DNA of 64,000 nt from Seriola aureovittata (taxonomy: Eukaryota; Chordata; Actinopteri; Carangiformes; Carangidae). The stretch is taken from positions 8,946,083 through 9,010,082 of the forward strand of contig NC_079387.1 in NCBI RefSeq assembly GCF_021018895.1. The letters run 5' to 3'. This document shows, in pieces, positions 1 through 11,973 of the stretch. The notes beneath the pieces are model-generated. The model searched no databases. It saw only the letters and a list, made by a program, of their open reading frames with translations, and had not been told where the DNA came from. The number at the start of each line of letters is the position of its first letter. The first letter of the stretch is position 1. The translations under genes were made by a program, and so were the position numbers.

Positions 1-1721
1 TGAAATCAAGGAGCCATTGTACCAAAAATTATCAGTTTCCAGTGGTAAATCTGCAGCTATTATTGTAGGAGAAAGTGTGAAAAGTGCTTTATCTTCTCCT
101 GTTTTGGAGGAGGATGAGCCTTGACTTTAAATCTATTGAGACACTCTGGGGTGAAAGCTTTAGTTGGAGTGAGGACCTCTATACCCTGACCTGTTTGTTA
201 GAGGTAGGGCTTCAACACGCTTTAGTGAAAGAAAAACAGGCCAAGTTCAAAAGTAAGATGCAGCATCGGCTTGATACTTGGACCCCAGATTAAAGATTAT
301 TTGAGAATTACACTTAGAGGGTTACATCACACAGCTAGAGAATAGTTATTTCCTCTGTCTGTATATATTTGTAAGTTAACTAACTAGGCTACACATCAAA
401 CATCATGTCAGTGTTCATTCTACTTTCAGATCTCGCTCTAAATACATTATCTTCTGCTCCACAGAGAAGCATTGCCCGCGCTGCTCTTACTGTCACATTG
501 ATGCCAATTGACCGAGGTAGCTGTCCACATGCTGCAGCATGAGCCAATTGACTTCTGACCCACCGGTGTAACAAAGCAGTGCCTCCCAGTGTTCCTGAAT
601 CAATATGGCTGCTCCGCAACACAGGGGCAGTGCTCAGATTGGCTCCCCCTATGCTGACCTTCCCGCAAAAACCCAAGCGTACATCGACTGGCCGGGGAGA
701 AGGAAACGGGCAAGTCCTGGCCCGTTCCTGCAGCTAATGCTCACCACAGCCAAACACTTACAGACTTAAGGGCAACTCAGAAAATTCCCATGGACTGGTA
801 ATTGCTTTCAAAGATATAAGCTGGACTCTATCTGACCTTCTGAATTTAGAATATATTCACATATACTTTTGACATTTTGAGCCATGTAGCTTGGGTTGAA
901 ATCACATTTTACCCGTTGCACCATTGAGGTGGGGTGGGGCTGCTTACTTTAAAGCTCCATTAAGCAAATTGTTTATGTAAAAATGCCATTCTACTAGACT
1001 CAATCACACACTGGTGCAGCAAGAGAGAGAAGAATGTGTTATACTACAGGTTTTTTTTGAATGTTCAGATGAATTTCTGTTACGTGTGTTCACAAACTTT
1101 ATCAGGAAATGAAAAATCAAAAGATCTCAGAACCTTTGAAGTTCATATCTCCTCAGTGTCTTTTAGTATTTAATTGAAAACCGAAAAGACACATTGTGAG
1201 TATCATTAAAGCCTGATAAATATGTTCACTGTAAAGTCAAATGTAAAGACTGTGGAGTAAAGAATAAAGAAGCTGGTTGTGTTATTCTATGAAATGCTCA
1301 GACAATAAGCTTGAGTTGAAAGCATCTTCATAGCAATAAATCAATATTTACACACTGCAGAGGTGGAGGGGAATATAAGGCTGCAAACACAGAGTGGCAC
1401 AAACCCAGAGGGGGACTGCACTGCTCTCAAATGGAGCCACTCCAAAACGAATAATAGATCTACTTATCTGTAGCTCTACATTTAGATTACAAAAGGTATA
1501 TTTCCTCTCTTTGTTATTATTGACGTTGCAAACAAGATGCAAGCTGACCTTTATTTTCAATCTCTTTAAAATACTGTTTTTCTGAATGTTACCCTCATGT
1601 CAGAGATGAGCCTTAACACAGAACTTAACATTAAAAACTTCAAAAACAAAACTAAGGGGTACTAACTGACTAACAAAAGACTGAGCTGTGATGTAACTGA
1701 GTGAGCCGCTGCACTGCTTAC
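1..1721. other. zranb3 intron; no exon seen
   Basis: This should be the intron after the first zranb3 coding exon. I found no sequence for the next expected exon (Walker A, DEMGLGKT). Two weak reading frames without recognisable homology occur: a plus-strand frame open from the left edge to a TGA at 122-124, and a minus-strand frame at 389-676. Neither has codon-level support. Confidence 0.5.
2..124 (+). other. Open frame running in from the left edge, unidentified
   Basis: Frame starting at base 2 reads 40 residues (EIKEPLYQKLSVSSGKSAAI...) and ends at TGA 122-124. A second frame continues at 114-293 (...SWSEDLYTLTCLLEVGLQH...). The composition looks protein-like, but no family is recognised. 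It could be the 3' end of a plus-strand transposon-derived frame broken by a frameshift, or chance. It lies antisense within the zranb3 intron. Confidence 0.15.
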
Positions 1722-1867
1722 CGTCCATTCCTAGATAAGGCAAACTCGACGCCCTCTCTTTGGAAAGGCATCAGGCGCCGCAGGAGCTTGTGAGGAAGGC
1801 CTGACAGTTGCTGTGACCATCTTGTATCACAGCGAGAGGTCTGTAGGCCATTATCATCCATTTCCAT
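1722..1867 (-). CDS. zranb3: zranb3 first coding exon (partial gene)
   Basis: This is the N-terminal coding exon of ZRANB3, an SNF2-family annealing helicase and structure-specific endonuclease that acts with PCNA at stalled replication forks in the nucleus. Read on the minus strand, the start codon is at 1867-1865 (MEMDDNGLQ...), with an in-frame TGA upstream in the same exon. It encodes 48 residues plus two bases. The end, LPHKLLRRLMPFQREGVEF, aligns with human ZRANB3 LPDRLRAKLLPFQKDGIIF, which lies just before the Walker A exon. The donor is GTAAGC at 1721-1716. The helicase core, PIP box, NZF zinc finger and HNH domain all lie beyond the left edge. Identity is from remembered homology and is supported by the head-to-head r3hdm1. 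Confidence 0.85.
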
Positions 1868-1919
1868 TAGCAAGTCCTCATCAGTTTCTTGGTTCTTGCT
1901 CAGTCAGCCGGTTCTGATT
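1722..1919 (-). other. zranb3: zranb3 exon 2, with part of the 5' UTR
   Basis: Full extent of the exon holding the zranb3 start codon. On the minus strand the acceptor is an AG at 1921-1920 preceded by a long T tract (the A run near 1925-1940 on the plus strand). About 52 bases of 5' UTR precede the ATG and contain the in-frame stop, so an untranslated first exon must lie to the right, probably at 3.1-3.9 kb. Confidence 0.75.
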
Positions 1920-3479
1920 CTAGGCAGAAAAAAAAAAAAACACTGTTAAAACAAAATGGCTGTCTAAACATTCACCTGTATGTAGGCTAATTTAAGTGAA
2001 TATTCACTACAGCATCTATTAGACATGTAAGAGCACGTTCGTTTATCATGTGCATTGCTGATTTAAACATGTTTTATAATGATGGTAAGTAGCATTCCTC
2101 TGCTGCCTACCAGCACTGACAGGAGTACCATTATTAGAAGCTGGATGATGCAGCATAGTGGACAAAGAAAGTCTGAATTTTAGATGAGATGGTAAAAGTT
2201 GCCTGTCTCAGCTGCCTCCAGTTACAGCAACAGCATCTCCTTTGTGTTGCCACACCTGGTACAGTTCTGGTCAATCCGGCACACTAACAACCCCACAATA
2301 TCATTCCTGTGTCAAAAAGTAAAAGCTTCCAGATAGAAGAGCACAAGCTGCTGTCTACAGTTGAGAACAAACGTCATGAATGTCATGTTTATTATATAAC
2401 GAGTTGGTATTTTATTTAAAAAGAAGCCTACTTTCAACTTTCCACTCTTTCTTTAATATTAATAAACTTTCAGTGGATGAAAAGTGCACTGATATCTCTT
2501 CAACAGTTGTCCACCACGAGACACAAAGTTTAATTCTGTAATAAATAAAATAAAAAAAGTTATTCTCAAAGGCAGTATCCTACAATTATAGTTATGTATT
2601 GAGTTTGAAAATATCCATTAACCTTTTTCATATGTTAGAGGACCTACAGGACACCAACAAATTACACTATTGCACATTTTTAGTAAGAACGAGTTTGGCT
2701 AAAACAAACCAAATACAGTGTAGATGTAGCATCTTTAGCTAGCGCTAGCAACACAAATTGGAAGTAAACACACGAGCCTCCACAATTAAAAGCACCACTC
2801 GTATTTAAAAGACGTATTCACCTTCGTCAGCTCATTGTCTGTATTATTTTTTGACTATTCATTCCAGAAACGCATTTCTGTTCTTATATGCTGTTTGACT
2901 AGTTGCGTAGCTGGTACCTAGCTACCTAGGTAAAAAACTAGCAAGCTAACATAACTATTGTGTCACCTGTGTTTAAGTGACGGTAGAAGTTAGCAGAGCT
3001 GACATGGCAACATACAGTGTTGCTATGATACCGTGACTCGCGAGCAGCAACAGTATTCATTCACACAGTACATACATTTAAAACAGTTGTGTTAGCGAAG
3101 TTAATACGAAGAGACCAATATTATTTTTGTAAGTGTGTTGAGCCTACCCGGTGAGACAGCAGAATCAAGCGCTTTAATCAAACAGTTTCTGAGACAGCAA
3201 AGTGAACTGGGAAACTAAAAAAAGTTTCGCGGCAAATTTAAGGTACACTCGGTTTGTATCACCAGGCATCCGCAGCACGTAGTTGTCACGGTGCTCAATG
3301 CAACTCCCCTGACACTTTGTGATCTAATTTAACCACAATTCACCTAAAAGTATAAAGTTTACAACATCGTCTGGTGGGTATGTAAGATAAACGATAGAGT
3401 TGTCAAACAAACAGCGTACATGCGTGCTGCCATAACTCCAAAAAAAAAAAATCAGGCGACGACAAGACGTGACATATTT

Positions 3480-3625
3480 TCAACACCCTACGTGTCGAAC
3501 GTGAGGAGCTGACGCACCTCTCCCAGCCTGGTGGACTCCGCTGCCTCTCCTTCACTCCGCCACAAACACTAGCTACTTCACCCTCGGTAGAGACAACGGC
3601 CGTGCACCGATTGTAAACCAAAGCG
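3480..3625 (+). other. r3hdm1: Candidate r3hdm1 5' untranslated exon 1
   Basis: This stretch is richer in C, G and CpG than its flanks and ends at a strong donor, AAGCG|GTAAGG. It has no open frame linked to the protein. The left end is arbitrary because the start site is unknown. An alternative plus donor is CCAG|GTACCA near 3839. Confidence 0.3.
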
Positions 3626-3670
3626 GTAAGGCAACATCAGATAATCTGCAGTATCCTGTCCAACACTTAC

Positions 3671-3850
3671 CGGTTTTGCGAAAAAAGGAAAGAAAATGGG
3701 AAAAAAAAAATGTTAACCGGATAGTTGTAATCATGTAACACGAGCTAGTTAGCAGTAAACATCTCTCTTGCTAGTCCGTGACAGCTCAGTGCGCCGGTGT
3801 TTGGCCGTTTTTCAAGCGTTAGCAAGCCACAATGCCAGGTACCACTCGTT
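3671..3850 (-). other. zranb3: Candidate zranb3 5' untranslated exon 1
   Basis: On the minus strand a near-consensus donor (CCG|GTAAGTG) lies at 3670-3665, so an exon would occupy bases to the right of it. The right end is a guess. If both this and the plus-strand candidate exon ending at 3625 are real, the two primary transcripts overlap at their 5' ends. Confidence 0.3.
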
Positions 3851-4531
3851 AGCTTAGCCCCGACACGATCCAACGCAAACGTAGCTCATTATGTCGCCTT
3901 GCTCTTCGGCTAAAATACACGCCTCGCGAGCAGACATCGTGTCCAAAATGCAAGCGGCCATATTTAAATTCAACGTTCGTCCGAAAAACCAGCCAGCGGT
4001 TCTTTTAATAATACAGCAGAATTCAACAACTTTCAGGCCTGGTTCGTCTGCTCCTCTCTCAGCAATATGCGGCAACGAACAGTGTGTACTAAGGTTAACT
4101 GTTTTAGCCGTTTTCAATAAACTTAACATTTAATTGAATTGCTGCGCTGCTTGGTTAAATGTCTTATCAGCCGAATTTTAGTTAAGCCTATCAATTATCA
4201 GACTTGAATGTTACGTGGTGTCCGCGGTTTGCAGGCTTGTCGATATCAAGGAAACATTAAATGGCCAAATTTGTAATGGAGTCTGGTGTAACGGGCTCGC
4301 TGTGGAGCAGGGAGCAAAAAACCCAGTGTAGCATTTAAGTAACATTGCTTTAATTGATTGATTCATACCCTTCCTCAATATTGTCTGTTCTAGTTGTGAT
4401 GCATTCATGTCTGGTACTTAAAATTAAAAAAAAAAAATTTGATGGGAGCATAAAAATACATGTCACTCATTAATAAGTGAAGCACACGTATTAATAAAAT
4501 ATATATAACGTGCACCTTTAAGGAACCAAGC

Positions 4532-4547
4532 GGGGGGGGGGGGGGGG
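4532..4547 (+). repeat. (G)16 homopolymer
   Basis: Sixteen consecutive G; length is likely polymorphic and error-prone in assembly. Confidence 0.95.
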
Positions 4548-5430
4548 TTTACCAAATAAGGGCAAAGAGGGTTAATGTGTTTAATTTATAAGTACCAATC
4601 ACTATCAGTGAATTAGTATCATACTAATAAATTGTAAATTTAATTATAATTAATGAAAGATAGAGTCTAAATTTGCTTCTTAATTAATTTATTGAGAGTA
4701 TATGTTTTTTTAATATAACAGTTGAGTACAATTCTGTCACTGTTAGTTACTGTTACTGTCAGAGAGATTAAAAGCAGCGAAACCTGCCTTGAACTACATG
4801 TATATCAGTAAGACGCCATAAATTATTAACCTAATAACTCATTTTCGAGCTTGTTTACCAGCAACCCATATCCTCTACCATTCTGATGCACTAACCTGAC
4901 CATAGCCGTGGTAGAGATGGAAGTGAAAGCTCCCAAGTTGTCACCACAGAGGCCGAGCATTCAAGATGGTATCATTTTCATTAAGGTGCCAGCGGAGCCT
5001 GGTGGGTGGAGAGTGGATGCTGGTTCAGTCCCTGCGGCTGCTGTTTTAGAGAGTGGAGACGACTGTGTTCATCTCTACAGGGCTGGCAACTGTGCTGTCG
5101 GCAAAACATCCTCTTATTAATGCTGTGTGTGTATATACTATAAGATGCCATTTTGCATTCCATAATCAGTATTTGTGTCAGCTACAGTCATTTGGAAGTC
5201 GTCGATCTGATTGTACACATGTTGAAATGATATATTTCAACGTGTGGTTTTCTTGGGTGAGGTGAAGTGTTTTAGGAAGTGGTAAAATCATGTCTCAAAT
5301 TGCTCTCTAGTGATTACACACCCCTCTAAAGGCTTAAAATAAATGCTAATAATTGTTTGCCGAAACTGTTTCACCCGCTGCTGCTCAGGCCACTGCAGCC
5401 GCGACTCTGTTGACCATTCATTACACAGGT

Positions 5431-5720
5431 TAGGGCATATTTTGAGCTGATGACATTATCAGATATTGAGGCTAAGGATGCTGTGTAATAGCTTTCACCA
5501 AAGATGTGGCCCAATGACTAAATAATTCATCGCCTTCCAGAGGGAAAAATCTCCCTTTCCTATAATATTTGGTCAGGGCCATTAAATAATTCATCCGCCT
5601 ATCCATAAATTGTTTGTTCAATTGGTGACCTTTTCATGGGATTAAGGAAGCATAATAATAAATTCTTCAGAGACCCGGCATAACGAATGGTACAATTATG
5701 AGGAAGGATTGGATCGGATC
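5431..5720. promoter_or_regulatory. Candidate conserved non-coding element
   Basis: Low-repeat block rich in ATTA/TAAT homeodomain-type cores and ATAAATT words, without an open frame. It looks like teleost conserved non-coding DNA by composition only; no alignment was possible. Confidence 0.25.
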
Positions 5721-6880
5721 GGTTGTCGCAGCCTGGTGTTGGTTGCTAAGTGACAGCAGGAACTTTTCCGCCCACTGTGTTTGCTGTTAAAGTCTGAGTG
5801 ACTGAAAGGACAAAAACAATCACATTATGGCAGTCTAGACTTGGGCTGCGCTCAGGACCTGTTTGCGACTTCCTATGTCTTTGACAGCCTGTCAGTCACT
5901 TAGTGATGAAAGCTTCATGAAGTAGATTATTTCAGGAGCACAGTTATGGCTCTTTTCCACGCTCTCTCCCCTGCATGTACAATGTAGACAGAACACTTGA
6001 TCTTTAATGGAATAAGCAAGGAAAGCGAGTACTGGTGGAGGCTGTGATCCCTCATTGTTTTAACTATTAAATCCTCTAAAGTCATGAAAGGCAGATTTAG
6101 ATTGAGTGGAGGAGGTTAGGGGTGTGGTTTCATCATACACAAGCTTGCTTCTTTTCTTCACGCAGTCAGTTTTCTAACTGATCCACCAATAAGCTTATCT
6201 TAATGTGCCTAAAGCAAAATGTTATATTGCAGTATTTCACTTTTCTGTTCCAGCAATGGGTGGTGATTCAGGTGGTGCCTGCTTCTCTGAGGCAGTGGGA
6301 TTAGCTGTAGCCTTGTCTTCCTGCGTGAAAAGCAGGGTGCCAGCTTTAATGGGAAGGTAGCCCAGTGAACAGCTCGGCCTCTCAGCGGCCAGCGCCTCCC
6401 CATCGACTCTCCACCTGGTCTTTGAGCACCTAGCTGGCCACAGACATGTCGCTCCTGTCCCCTATCCTCTCCTCCTCCCTGTTTGTCGCCTCTCTTTCTC
6501 CTTCGCTTCCTCTTTTGCCTCCTCTGTGCCTTTCTTCGCCTTTTCTCTCTTGCTGCTCTACCACCCACCCTCCCATTTTTCTCATCTTCCTCTATTCTTC
6601 CTCTCAGTCTCCTTCTATCTATCCCATGTCCCTGGCTGCCCTTTCCTCCTCCTCCTCCAACCCCCGCCTCCATCCTAAAGCAGAGTAGCTAATGAAGAGC
6701 CCCATTTAGCCGGTGACTTTGGTTCAGTCAGCGCTCCGTAGCGCCGGCCGGCCTCGGCTGCCGTGACTGGCTGTTCAGGCTCTGACATCACACAGGGGCC
6801 AGCTGTTGATTTGGCGCTGTCTCCAAGGCTGGCTGGCTTGATGGCTTGTGGCAGGTAGACTTGTGCTCACACAGCACCCT

Positions 6881-6884
<4 letters not shown>

Positions 6885-6921
<37 letters not shown>

Positions 6922-6948
6922 CCTCTCTCTCTCTCTCTCTCTCTCTCT
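6885..6948 (+). repeat. (CT)n microsatellite
   Basis: Two (CT)n runs split by CACTCCCC. They create spurious Ser/Leu and Glu/Arg reading frames. The tract lies just upstream of the candidate leader exon ending at 7166, and (GA/CT) tracts are common near promoters. Confidence 0.95.
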
Positions 6949-7020
6949 TTGTGACACCCACTCTCCCTCACCCTCTTCCTTTACACTCCCCTCTCCCCGT
7001 CTTACACTCTCACTCAGTCG

Positions 7021-7166
7021 AGCGAGCATACAAGAGGCAGCAGGCAGCTGCCGAGGAGCGAGCTGGGAGGCGACTCCAGCCTCCTCTCCAGCAAATTGCG
7101 CCTCCTGTACAATGGAAACTAAACGGTCGGGTAGCAGAAGGGATGGAGGGCAGAGCTGCCGGGCAG
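7021..7166 (+). other. r3hdm1: Candidate alternative leader exon of r3hdm1 with a uORF
   Basis: GC-richer stretch after a (CT)n tract, ending at a good donor GGGCAG|GTAGGT. It contains an ATG at 7112 in a strong context (A at -3, G at +4) reading METKRSGSRRDGGQSCRA plus one base. Joined directly to the exon starting at 16863, this frame would run 32 codons and stop at a TGA overlapping the main r3hdm1 ATG (ATGA). The left end is arbitrary. No transcript evidence is available; it may equally be chance. Confidence 0.3.
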
Positions 7167-9433
7167 GTAGGTCCTGCAGCTTCCAGCCACTTCGCTAGCG
7201 AGTGGGCATCGATCTCACATGCCTTTTCCTGATTTATAATTTCCTCTTGTAGTTTTTTAATTTTTAATTTTTTGCCTTTTTTTTTAACATTTTCTTTGTC
7301 TTGTGCCTTTTGAGGCTGTAGATTTTTCTGCTGTTTATTGCCACATAAAGTGAACACATGTAGAAACTGGCATGAGAAAATCAGCTTTTCTGTGTCTTTA
7401 ATCGTCGCATGGCAGCAAGTCGGTAAGCAAGTGTGCAGTCTCTTTCTTTTTGTCCTTTGGCTTGTAAAACTAAGCATAATGTGAGATTTGGTGTGCTGTC
7501 AGTGCTGTGTTACTCAGTGAGCCGAGCCAGAGCTTTTCTAAATCTCCTCGCCGGTTTGCCAGTGCTGCTTCTGCTTTTCATTACCAGGATAATTAACCAA
7601 GATGAGCCAATAAGAGGCTTCACTCCGCATTGTTCTCCAGCCAAGCTCATCTTCCGTCTCCCCTGTTTCCCCCTGTTTGTTCTGCAGGTGTTGTCTGCAA
7701 ATGGACTTTTAATGACTCTGGCAGACTTTTTGAGTTATTCTTCTCTCATAAGGCTCCATAGCTTAAAACTGCTAGACTTGCATGTTAGTTTTCAGTGTTT
7801 ATTGTTTTCTCCTCTAATTACCTAGATTGATATTCCCTTGAAGCTCTCCTATGGGATAGGTAATGGATTACCTACATGCTCTGCTGTGGATTTAATTTAT
7901 TAATGCTGGCTGGCTGCACCGCACCGCGCTCACAACGCCTTGTGCGACCTGGAGGCAGAGCGAGCAGCGCAATTAGAGGCTCATTTGTGCCTGTTTATGT
8001 TTTTTTTGTTAATTCAGTCTGAGCTATTACAGGCAGTTCCTTAAACTGACTCTGCCTCAGTCGCCCTGAAATTGAGGCGAGCAGTGAAAGTGGTATAATT
8101 TCATAGGCTTTACACTAATCGTTTTTTGGTTCAATTATATAGCTCCCTTGTCAGTGCTTTTCTTGCTTTGCAATTAGGAGAAATGGCTAGAAAATGGGAG
8201 ATTAGTTACTCAGTTAAGCAAAACACTGAAATCAATTTTATTGCAGCACCATGAATGTGAACCAGCATTAGTAACCTAATTAACTGTTTATGTGATGCCT
8301 GATTTTATTTGCCAGGGTGCACGTTCCTGCACTCTGCTGAAGCTGACTTATTCTAAATATGTCGTCTTCTTTTTATTCTCTTTTTCTTTTTTTGTTTGTG
8401 TTTGTGCTGAAGTCGTCAATTTTAGAAATCGGCTGAGAATAACTGGTCAGAAATGAAAAGCAGGTGACATAAAGCTGTAGCCCACGGACATGGCATTAGC
8501 TTTGTATTTGTGCTTTTGTCTCACGCTGCTCCACTGAATAGAGCTCTGTTTAGTATTCTACATTTCTGCAGACAATATCCCAGCTGTTTTGGCACAGCTC
8601 CCGCCGTTGTCCTTTCTTTTTATGTGACGCTCGCAAAAGCTCATCAGCCGCGATAAAGCGTGAATTAATTTCCAACACCATAGTCTGCTTAGAAATCTCT
8701 GGTTTCTTTGTGGCCACTCAGAAGCTTGCGAAGGTGATGGCTTGTTCTTTTCCGCCCCGCGTTTGACTCATCTCCTCGCTCTCGGCCAGGAATAGAGCCG
8801 GGGATGAAGCAGCAGATAGAGGGAGGGATTGAGGGTCCTTCACCTCCAGTTGAGCTGGTTATAGTCGAGACAAGAGCTCTGATCCACGCAGAGCTGAGCA
8901 GAACAGAACAGAGCAGAGGTGTGGGAGGGAAAGGTCAGCCTACAGGAGAGAGAGGCAGGTGTGTGCGTGTGTGTGAGTGTGTGTGTGTGTTTGTGCTTGT
9001 GTGAAGGGGAAAGAAAATAAGTGTACTGGAGGGTGCTTGCCTGCGTGTTCCTGTGTGTGTGTGTGCGTCCGTGTGTGTGTGCGCCATCACCAGCAGGCTC
9101 TTATGCACTTCACAGTGATTGAGAAATTTCTCATTAGCTTGCCATCAAACATAATTGTCCGTGAGAGTGGTCCGTTAAGAGCCCGGTGTATGATTAACTC
9201 GGCTCAGTCGACAGCCGCCCTCATGACCCTGCTGTGGGGTTTTTTTATTTTTTTTTTGTTTTGTTGAATATATGTGCAGAGGAGACTTCGTGTTTGTGGC
9301 TGTACAGCTACGATAAATAGTCCAAATGATTTTTGCAATAGTCAGATTTTATTGGCATCTTTGCTTTAACATTTTGCTACAATTAATTATTTGCATGTCA
9401 TTTATTTTGATTGTATGCAAATGGGAAGGTTTA

Positions 9434-9434
<1 letters not shown>

Positions 9435-9513
<79 letters not shown>
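9435..9513 (+). repeat. (TG)n microsatellite
   Basis: About 39 uninterrupted TG units, one of the longest pure dinucleotide tracts in the window. Confidence 0.97.
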
Positions 9514-11259
9514 CTGCAGATATGCCATCAAGCGTGGCGATAAAGGTGGCGTGAAGGGGCGGTGTGACACTGAACGATGCCTGAGGGAGCCTCTTTAAGG
9601 TTGCTGCGCTCTGCGGCGACTGTAATACCAATGAACCACTCCCTGTCAGCTACAGCACAATACCGGAGGACGCACAGACAGACGGAGCGTCTCCACAAGT
9701 GTGTGTGCGTGTGTGTGTGTTAGAAGCTGCTGAGCATCAGTCAGAGGGTGATGTCTCCCTCTGTCCACGTCTGTCAAAACATTTTTTTTTTGGGTGTGCA
9801 TTGTTTGCGGCATTAGCATTCATAGGACTGTCTCCAGCATAGTAGACACACACACATACACACACACAGGCTCAGTGTGAAGTCCTGAAGCCAGCCAGCT
9901 AAGCCGTGGCTGCCCTGTCCGCTCAGCAGCTCTGGTCATAAAACCTGGAGCGCCCACGGCCAGACTCAGCCGCACCGCTGTCAGAGCAACTTTTACACTC
10001 TGTGTGTGTGCGCATACATGCGTGAATGTGTGTGTGAGCGATAGCTGCAGGACCAACACAAAATTACAGCGCAGGCTCCACATTTTCCCATTTCAGACGT
10101 TTAGCTGGCGCTCCTATTGCAGCGGCTTGAATTGGCACCACTTCTGCCTTCAACTAGGAGCAAGGAGGGCAAAATGTGGAGCCACAGCACAGAGGTGATT
10201 CTCCTGTCACACATGAGGAACCGTGTAAAAAGTGCTGGCTGCATTTAGACAGAGATAAGAGGTAAAAAGAGCAGCAGAGGGGTAAGAGATAAGGGCATCT
10301 TGGAACAAGAGGAAAAAGATATAGCTGATTCTGTCCTAAGATGACCAACATATAGTAATAGATTACCTGACTACAAACTGCATAAACTAGGCTTTGCACT
10401 CCAGATGTAATATTGATGAATGGCTCCTGCCTTGGGCGTCACTCAGCCGGTTGCCAATGCCAAGCAGAAATGTTACAGGCTCAAGGGGGACGTCAGAAAA
10501 GCTAATATTCAAGTTTCAAGCCTGAAAGATTGAATCTCCCTTCTACTCACATTATATACGAAGTAGTAGTAGATTGTATTAACATCAACGTGAAGCAGTC
10601 CTGTTTATTTTTTTCTCCTCGAGCATTGACACCCGTGGATCTGTGAGGCAGCTGAACAAAAGCAATGCACCAAATGGCGACTGATCCATGGCACGTCTCT
10701 CCCACCCATCATCATCTCAGTCTGCGGCTCAGGCTGCAGGGTGAGGCGTCGTGAGAAGGGAGATTATAAAGTGAGCAGGGATTCCACTTGACCTTTTTTG
10801 TCTGGCACCCGGGGGTCGTACCAAGACCATGTTGGGAGCAGCAGCCAGGCCTTGGCACCGTTGGGTGCCAGAGTCAGCGTGGCACCTCGCCCGCTCACTG
10901 AGACGGAGATTAGAGGAGGAGGGGGGAGGCCGGGAGAGAAGCAGGGAGACAATGAGAAGCCTGGACATGGGTCAGTTATGGATTTAGCTGTAGGAGAATG
11001 TATTAAGTGATGTGTTGCACAGCTCAGACAAGCAGTTGATAACGTGTCTAACACAAAATGAACCAACTTTTAAGTTATTTTATCTTGTCAAAATGCAAAA
11101 CATTCATTGTTCGAGCTTCTCAATCATGAGGATTTTGTGCTTTTTATATTTTATATAACTCATTATCTTTTGGTTTTGGACCACTGGTCGCACAAAAGGA
11201 GACATTTGAGGCCATCAGTTTGGGCTTTAGGAAATTTTAATGTTCAGTTTGCACTTATA

Positions 11260-11345
11260 GATCAAACAATCAATCAATGAATGGAGTAAACAGTCAGGAG
11301 ATTAATCAATAATGAAAATAACCATTTGCTGCTGCACTAATCTGA
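11260..11345 (+). repeat. Dispersed repeat fragment (ATTAATC-type)
   Basis: Contains AGATTAATCAATAATGAAAA and a following TGCTGCAC..., resembling an old dispersed element common in fish introns (ATTAATCGATAATGAAAATAA type). Family name not assigned. Confidence 0.4.
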
Positions 11346-11973
11346 TGTTTAGCAGCCTCATTTGGCAACCACCTGCGAGCACATTTTCACAGTATAGACG
11401 AGGCTGGTAGCTAATTAAAGTTCAATAGAAATGTCAAGTGAAGTTCACGCAGAAACGCTCATTTAGTAAAGAAGCTGGAAATCATATTTACTGTATCACT
11501 ATTCGTCTTTCAAAAGTCTTTCTCTCCAATATTGTGTCAATATTTTTGCTGCTCTGTAGTTGTTGGTGTTTTCAGATGTCTGCCCTGCCCAACCAGTGTC
11601 ACCCTGTAGTTCAGCTCGAAAGGAATTTGCTGGAAAATAGAGATTGTACGCTCGACGATTTGAAATTTATGTGCCACCAAATGGCAGAGGATTTTCAGCT
11701 GAGAAATGCTATCTTCCCCCCACTGCTCTCTGAATTCCTAATGCTTGGTTTTTACGAGGTTGGCAGGGGTGCTTTCTCCTGTTGCCTCCACCGCTCTTCC
11801 ATCTCTGTGCTCATCCATTATTTATGGCGCATAGGCACGCACAGGCCCAGAAATACACACTCACCACAGTTTTTACTTTTTACTTTTGACTCACAAATAT
11901 TTCCAGAGTTGCTGACATCCTGACTGCTGTCAGTCCATGCGACCTCGGTGTCAGTGGTGCTCCGAACCTCTGA

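Larger units (their letters stand above)
3037..3965. promoter_or_regulatory. Shared zranb3 / r3hdm1 promoter region
   Basis: The two genes are transcribed away from each other, so both 5' ends must lie here. The 10-mer CTCGCGAGCA occurs at 3037-3046 and again at 3923-3932; it is close to TCTCGCGAGA, known from bidirectional TATA-less promoters. GCGGCCATATTT at 3954-3965 fits a YY1 site with one mismatch. TTTCGCGGC near 3225 is E2F-like. No TATA box stands out. Good candidate donors exist on both strands: plus AAGCG|GTAAGG at 3625/3626, and minus CCG|GTAAGT with the exon starting at plus-coordinate 3671. Exact start sites cannot be read from sequence. Confidence 0.5.
4110..6884. other. r3hdm1 5' intron, no gene
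   Basis: AT-rich non-coding sequence. It holds a G16 homopolymer (4532-4547), a block resembling conserved non-coding DNA (5431-5720), and a C/T-rich stretch (6430-6670) that produces spurious long frames on both strands. Confidence 0.6.

Noticed and set aside
389..676. 95-codon minus-strand frame in the zranb3 intron
   Set aside because: In the strand of zranb3 but lacks its helicase motifs, and has no clear splice borders or recognisable family.
4908..5120. 70-codon frame (MVEMEVKAPKLSPQRPS...)
   Set aside because: Looks protein-like but matches nothing I know and has no supporting splice sites.
6209..6692. Long overlapping frames (Arg/Lys-rich on minus, Pro/Leu/Ser-rich on plus)
   Set aside because: Produced by a C/T-rich low-complexity stretch; composition-driven, no homology.
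11438..11923. 161-codon plus-strand frame, including an acceptor-like TTTTCAG before ATGTCTGCCCTG
   Set aside because: No recognised homology, the translation is Leu/Ser/Phe-rich like random AT-rich DNA, and no matching donor gives a plausible exon. It might deserve a transcript check but is not supported.
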